From CAUPWF01 sp964369775 (GTDB taxonomy: Bacteria > Bacillota > Clostridia > Lachnospirales > Lachnospiraceae), in assembly GCA_964369775.1 (NCBI GenBank), contig CAYJHQ010000012.1, forward strand, positions 6,633-70,632: a DNA stretch of 64,000 nucleotides, read 5' to 3'. Within the stretch, counting starts at the first letter, position 1, and every line of letters begins with the position of its first letter. A model generated the notes under the pieces. That model worked only from the letters and a program-made list of their open reading frames with translations, ran no database searches and was not told the DNA's origin. Made by a program: the position numbers and the translations under genes. Of this stretch, positions 60,006-64,000 are shown piece after piece.

Positions 60006-63000
60006 CTAATTTGGTAAAACATGCAATACACGCTTTAGCGCTTGCTCGTTGATGTACAAACATTGCGATTTTGGCACAGCGATTCTCTCTCCAGCTTTAT
60101 TTACGCTAGCGCATAAAAATAAGCGATGATGTTCATTTTCTTTTGATCGGCTTGCTAAAATCGAAGCTAACGCTCTTGCCTTTTCCTCCGTATCAATCAC
60201 TCTAGAAATTACTTTAAATGGCTCTAACACCCCAGTGTCTTCTACAATAAAGAGTCCATCATCTTCTTCGCCAGTTCCTGCTCTCCAGTTGCCCTTTAGC
60301 TTAGTGGGCTTGTATAGCGAAATCGATTTAAGTACGCCCTTAACCTTCCATCCAAAGCAAAAAACCTTTTTTACACCACCAATTGTTTTAAAGTTAATTG
60401 ACAGCATTGGCATTCCTTTTTTTGTCGTGCCTTCCTTTATGTCAACAGGAAATCCAGCAATATAAACAGCGTCTAAATCCTTATCTCCAAGCTCCGAAAT
60501 GCTTTTACACCCAAAAGATTGCTCATTTGGCACAAAATGCAATGGATTTACACTGATTAGTTGGTCAAGCACTAAAATTTCTTTCATGATGGAATCTGAT
60601 TCATTTTTTTGAACCTCGTCTACGTTAATTTCACGAATCATCTCATACAAATACGCATGATCACCCTTGCTTTGCACGATTGCCACTGCCTCTTTATAAA
60701 ACGCGGCAATTTTTTGCCTATTTGAGTCGAAATCATCAAAGGCTCCTGAATAAATAAGACCTTCCATGATTTTCTTTTGTAACAGCTTCACGCGCTGTGC
60801 ACCCTCATCATAAATAGAAGTTCGAATTAAGAAATCTGCAATCCCCAAAAATGGTGCCTCTTTGTTGGCGCCTGATCGCTCTTTTGCAATCATTTCAAAA
60901 ACGCCTTCGTCAGCCACTCCTTTTATTTTAGAAAACCCAAAACGAAGAGCGTCTTTTTCGATTACAAAATCAGAATACGAATGATGAATAGATGGTGGTA
61001 GCATTTTTATCCCATAGATTGACAAATCCTCAAACAAAGGACCGAATTTATCCAGGCTTTTGTTTTGAAACATAGCGCACATATACTCTGTCGTATAATA
61101 ATGCTTTAAGTACGCTGTCCAGTATGCAATAATTGCATAACAGGCAGCATGGGATTTGTTAAATGCGTACTTTGAAAATTCAAGTATTTGGTCAAATAGC
61201 TCTGATGCCTTCTCTGGGTCAATACCTTGGCTGCTTGTTCCGTAAATCCCTCTTGCTGCATCGCCGTTGATAAACGCCTCACGCTCCATTTCAAGCACCT
61301 GCATTTTTTTCTTTGACATCGCTCTGCGAACCATATCCGCTTGTCCAAGTGAGTAGCCCGCTAGCGACTGAAATATTTGCATAACCTGCTCTTGATAGAT
61401 GATGGCTCCGTATGTCATAGATAAAAACGGCTCCAGCGCTGGTATCAGGTAGGTTAGTGGCTTTTTTCCATGTTTTACAGCGATTATGTCTGGCAAAAAT
61501 TGCATTGGTCCTGGTCTATACGCTGCCACCAACAATATAATATCTTGTATAGATGTTGGCTTAAATTTTCGGAGCATGTCTTTCATGCCACCCGACTCAA
61601 ACTGGAACACTGAATTTGTTCTCCCTTTTGAGAAAACTTCTGCAAACACATCATCATCAAATGAAAAATCATCAGGGTTTAACGAAATCCCTCTTCTTTT
61701 CTTTACTAACGAAATGCAATCGCTAATACAATCTAGCGTACCAAGTCCTAATACATCCATTTTTAATAGTCCTGCATCCTCTTCTGCCTGCACCATGTTG
61801 CACTGTGCAGCCCAAGTCTCCTTCTCCTCTGAATAATGAACTGGAATGTAATCGCTAACATTATCATTGTCAGAGATAATAATTGCCCCTGCGTGGATTC
61901 CAGTTCCAGAAATGCGCCCTTCAATCAACATTGCGTTTCTCCAGATACTTTTATGTATCGTGCTTTTTTGAAATTTCAGGAAAAATTCGTCCTTTAGCTC
62001 ACTCAAGCTTGCGCCTATCCCTGCTCCAGAATCATCTATGAATTTAACTGCATCACCGCCCGCATTTTGATAACGATACTTAATATCGTTGTGGAGTGAT
62101 TTATCTGCTGTCCCTTGAACATACATGCTTCCCAAGTCACGAGCTGCCAATTTAATTGCGTTTTTCGCAGCATATGTCATCTCTGTGTCTATTGCGCAAG
62201 TAGAGTCCTCTCCATACTTTTCTTTTAAGTAATTTAAAAGGTGTGGGCGAATTGATGTTTTTATGTCGCTGTCAATATCTGGCATAGATACACGCTCTGG
62301 GTTTAAAAACCTTTCAAATAATAAGCCATATTTAATTGGATCGATATTAGTGATACCAAGCATATAGCATACTAAAGAGCCTGCTGCAGATCCTCTTCCT
62401 GGTCCGACGCCAACTCCCTCTGTGTATCCTCTTTTTTCAATCCATGCCACCAGCTTGTCATAAGTAGTAGGCATATATGGCACTTCCGACTTTGGCACCA
62501 TCCCCATAACACGAGCAGCGTTACAAAAATCTTGCACTATCATATGGTAGTCAATAAACCCCATGCTGGATATGATATCCACTTCATGTTTCAAGCGCGA
62601 TTCATATTCATTGTTCCAAATTCCTCTATCTTGCATTTGTTTCTTTCTTTTCTCAAGCTGTGGAAGAAACTGATCGTGATCATGAGCTTTTGGATAGTGT
62701 GGCTCTTTAGGAGCAATTACCTTACATAAAGCCAACACTTTTAAGTTCTCTAATGCTTCCAAGACAGCGTCCTCTGGCACAATGCCCTTAAACCATGCTT
62801 TGACCTCTTCATCATTTTTTAGATAAAGCTCCTTAAAATAAGGATCTACCTTTTCATGCTTTTTAAAGTAATTAAATCGCACTATTTGCCTAGCAAGAAT
62901 AGATGCATTTGAATTATCAATCATATGAGCGTCTGAGCCTAGTATGAGTGGCGTATTTGTTTCTCTTGCTATTTGCACGATAATTGGCAGTACATAAGCT

Positions 63001-63926
63001 TCATCTTCTATTCCGCAATATTGGATTTCTACGTAAAACTCAGGAAAAATTGACTTGTAGTAAAGTATTTTTGCCTTTGCTTCTTCATATAAATCCGCAT
63101 CACTTGTCTCTACTAGATTTGCAACTCCCGCTAATGCTTTTTCATACGAGGCATATTTTGCTCTTGATTTTGTAGCAATAGATCTTACCTCTTTTTTGCG
63201 ACTCATTAAAGATTTGCGCTCATCCACCATAATGGTTGTTCTCTCAATAGCGTCTTCTCTAATAGCTATCATCGCAGATCTCTCGAACTCATCTTCAATT
63301 TTTGCAATTTTTTTTCCGTATGCGACTTGTGTGTATGGCTTTATCAATTTCATCTCCGTGTCGATAGATTTAATTTCACGCTCAATCGCATGAAACATTG
63401 CATCATGCTTTCGACACGTTTCCCACCCGTCTCTATACTTTTGTGAACGTCCTAGTATTTTATTTCTCATCTTTTCGACTTTTCTATTCCTGAGAAGTAT
63501 CTGTCCTACCGCCCCTCCTATACATGCCGTTGTGGCAAATACGTTTGCATTCCCTCTAAAGTGTTGTTCTAAATCAGCTGGCTGCAAACATGGGATTGTA
63601 GTTTTGTTTTGTCGCTTGTGCAAAAACTTATTTGCTGACTTTAGCGCGTGAGATAATGATACATAGCCTTTATGATTTTTGGCTACTACTAAGAAATGTT
63701 CTCTATTTTCTAAATAGAACTCGATTCCTGGGATAGTGTTTACTCCGTACTTCTCTCCCGCCTTCATGAAATGCAATATCCCAAGCAAAGTGCCATGATC
63801 TGTGAGTGTAATATTGTCGCACCCCATATCTTTTGCCTTCTTAACAATTTCCTCTGGGGAGCAAGCAGCGTCGTGCAACGAGTATTCGCTGTGAACGTGC
63901 AACCTTCCATATTTTACTTTTTTCAT
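60006..63926 (-). CDS. dnaE: DNA polymerase III alpha subunit, DnaE type
   Basis: A 1306-residue C-family replicative polymerase. The PHP domain is complete: L-H-V-H-S-E-Y, T-D-H-G, P-G-I-E-F-Y and G-S-D-A-H, so its metal-dependent exonuclease site may be active. A charged helical insert of about 145 residues (about 140-290) splits the PHP domain. Catalytic aspartates lie in P-D-I-D-S-D near 548, after G-P-G-R-G-S-A-A-G-S. Finger and thumb motifs, a helix-hairpin-helix region and a C-terminal OB fold (near 1120-1180) follow. It is longer than cellular DnaE (about 1100-1160). SD is TTTAGGAGGA. Confidence 0.96.
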   Translation of the reverse strand: MKKVKYGRLHVHSEYSLHDAACSPEEIVKKAKDMGCDNITLTDHGTLLGILHFMKAGEKYGVNTIPGIEFYLENREHFLVVAKNHKGYVSLSHALKSANKFLHKRQNKTTIPCLQPADLEQHFRGNANVFATTACIGGAVGQILLRNRKVEKMRNKILGRSQKYRDGWETCRKHDAMFHAIEREIKSIDTEMKLIKPYTQVAYGKKIAKIEDEFERSAMIAIREDAIERTTIMVDERKSLMSRKKEVRSIATKSRAKYASYEKALAGVANLVETSDADLYEEAKAKILYYKSIFPEFYVEIQYCGIEDEAYVLPIIVQIARETNTPLILGSDAHMIDNSNASILARQIVRFNYFKKHEKVDPYFKELYLKNDEEVKAWFKGIVPEDAVLEALENLKVLALCKVIAPKEPHYPKAHDHDQFLPQLEKRKKQMQDRGIWNNEYESRLKHEVDIISSMGFIDYHMIVQDFCNAARVMGMVPKSEVPYMPTTYDKLVAWIEKRGYTEGVGVGPGRGSAAGSLVCYMLGITNIDPIKYGLLFERFLNPERVSMPDIDSDIKTSIRPHLLNYLKEKYGEDSTCAIDTEMTYAAKNAIKLAARDLGSMYVQGTADKSLHNDIKYRYQNAGGDAVKFIDDSGAGIGASLSELKDEFFLKFQKSTIHKSIWRNAMLIEGRISGTGIHAGAIIISDNDNVSDYIPVHYSEEKETWAAQCNMVQAEEDAGLLKMDVLGLGTLDCISDCISLVKKRRGISLNPDDFSFDDDVFAEVFSKGRTNSVFQFESGGMKDMLRKFKPTSIQDIILLVAAYRPGPMQFLPDIIAVKHGKKPLTYLIPALEPFLSMTYGAIIYQEQVMQIFQSLAGYSLGQADMVRRAMSKKKMQVLEMEREAFINGDAARGIYGTSSQGIDPEKASELFDQILEFSKYAFNKSHAACYAIIAYWTAYLKHYYTTEYMCAMFQNKSLDKFGPLFEDLSIYGIKMLPPSIHHSYSDFVIEKDALRFGFSKIKGVADEGVFEMIAKERSGANKEAPFLGIADFLIRTSIYDEGAQRVKLLQKKIMEGLIYSGAFDDFDSNRQKIAAFYKEAVAIVQSKGDHAYLYEMIREINVDEVQKNESDSIMKEILVLDQLISVNPLHFVPNEQSFGCKSISELGDKDLDAVYIAGFPVDIKEGTTKKGMPMLSINFKTIGGVKKVFCFGWKVKGVLKSISLYKPTKLKGNWRAGTGEEDDGLFIVEDTGVLEPFKVISRVIDTEEKARALASILASRSKENEHHRLFLCASVNKAGERIAVPKSQCLYINEQALKRVLHVLPN

Positions 63927-63954
63927 TTTTTTGTCCTCCTAAAATTTATTGGTA

Positions 63955-63970
63955 GTGTCAAGTTTGACAC
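63955..63970. promoter_or_regulatory. 16-bp palindrome upstream of dnaE
   Basis: GTGTCAAGTTTGACAC is a near-perfect palindrome (arms GTGTCAA and TTGACAC), 29 bases before the dnaE start. It contains TTGACA in the gene sense. It is a likely operator or promoter element for dnaE. No GCATATTA copy is seen before the window ends. Confidence 0.55.
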
Positions 63971-64000
63971 CCCTTTTTCTTGTTTTTTTCTTTCATAAAT

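Overview
This window looks like part of a large conjugative extrachromosomal element (megaplasmid or plasmid-like giant element) of a low-GC Gram-positive bacterium (Bacillota; Lachnospiraceae-like or Streptococcus-like). The evidence is the strong AGGAGG ribosome sites, a sortase-type KTGD surface protein with Cna-B and VaFE repeats, a Gram-positive type IV secretion set (VirB4, PrgI/VirB3-like, VirB6-like, pilin-like, VirD4, lysozyme), a MOBV relaxase, actin-type ParM/ParR partition and a ParB. No rRNA, tRNA or chromosomal housekeeping operon is seen. The host cannot be fixed from sequence alone. Apart from 1829..2350 and 40974..41204, every credible gene lies on the minus strand.

Layout, left to right. 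1-6.3 kb: small unknown proteins, two related small RNAs or leaders, a SUV3-type RNA helicase, a secreted protein and an anti-sigma-like membrane protein. 6.3-7.4 kb: an array of twelve 20-bp repeats and a GT-skewed noncoding stretch. 7.4-11.7 kb: MOBV relaxase, signal peptidase I, a membrane J-protein and a Gp157-like protein. 11.7-13.0 kb: no gene, but a roughly 1-kb RNA locus with many nested inverted repeats. 13-28 kb: DNA metabolism (RecJ, LigA, UvrD-like helicase, DnaQ-like exonuclease, tandem-OB SSB-like protein) mixed with unknown proteins. 28-36 kb: type IV secretion core. 36-41 kb: ParMR partition and a Panacea-type toxin-antitoxin pair. 41-52 kb: a 1754-residue surface adhesin, membrane/coiled-coil proteins and the transfer lysozyme. 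52-64 kb: VirD4, a DUF3801-like partner, ParB, a RecD-like helicase and a complete DnaE with an intact PHP site.

The genes would work together as a self-transmissible element that carries much of its own replication and repair machinery, exports its DNA through a type IV channel, decorates the donor surface, and keeps itself by partition and addiction. A RepA-type initiator and a ParA were not found and may lie outside the window.

The most unusual material is noncoding. (1) About thirty genes sit in one compact unit: stop codon, hairpin, T-run, then GCATATTA about 13-60 bases before the start codon. (2) Nine other promoters share the box CTTCCGTGCAAAAA, 21-22 bases upstream of a -10 hexamer and with no normal -35; they serve the RNAs, partition, toxin-antitoxin and RecD-like genes. 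(3) A 13-bp palindrome, GGAACTGAGTTCC, occurs 29 times, often in pairs, sometimes inside genes, and with a strongly biased central base. (4) There are two paralogous small RNAs with anti-Shine-Dalgarno sequences and one large structured RNA. Together these suggest a private regulatory layer that I do not recognise from described plasmids.
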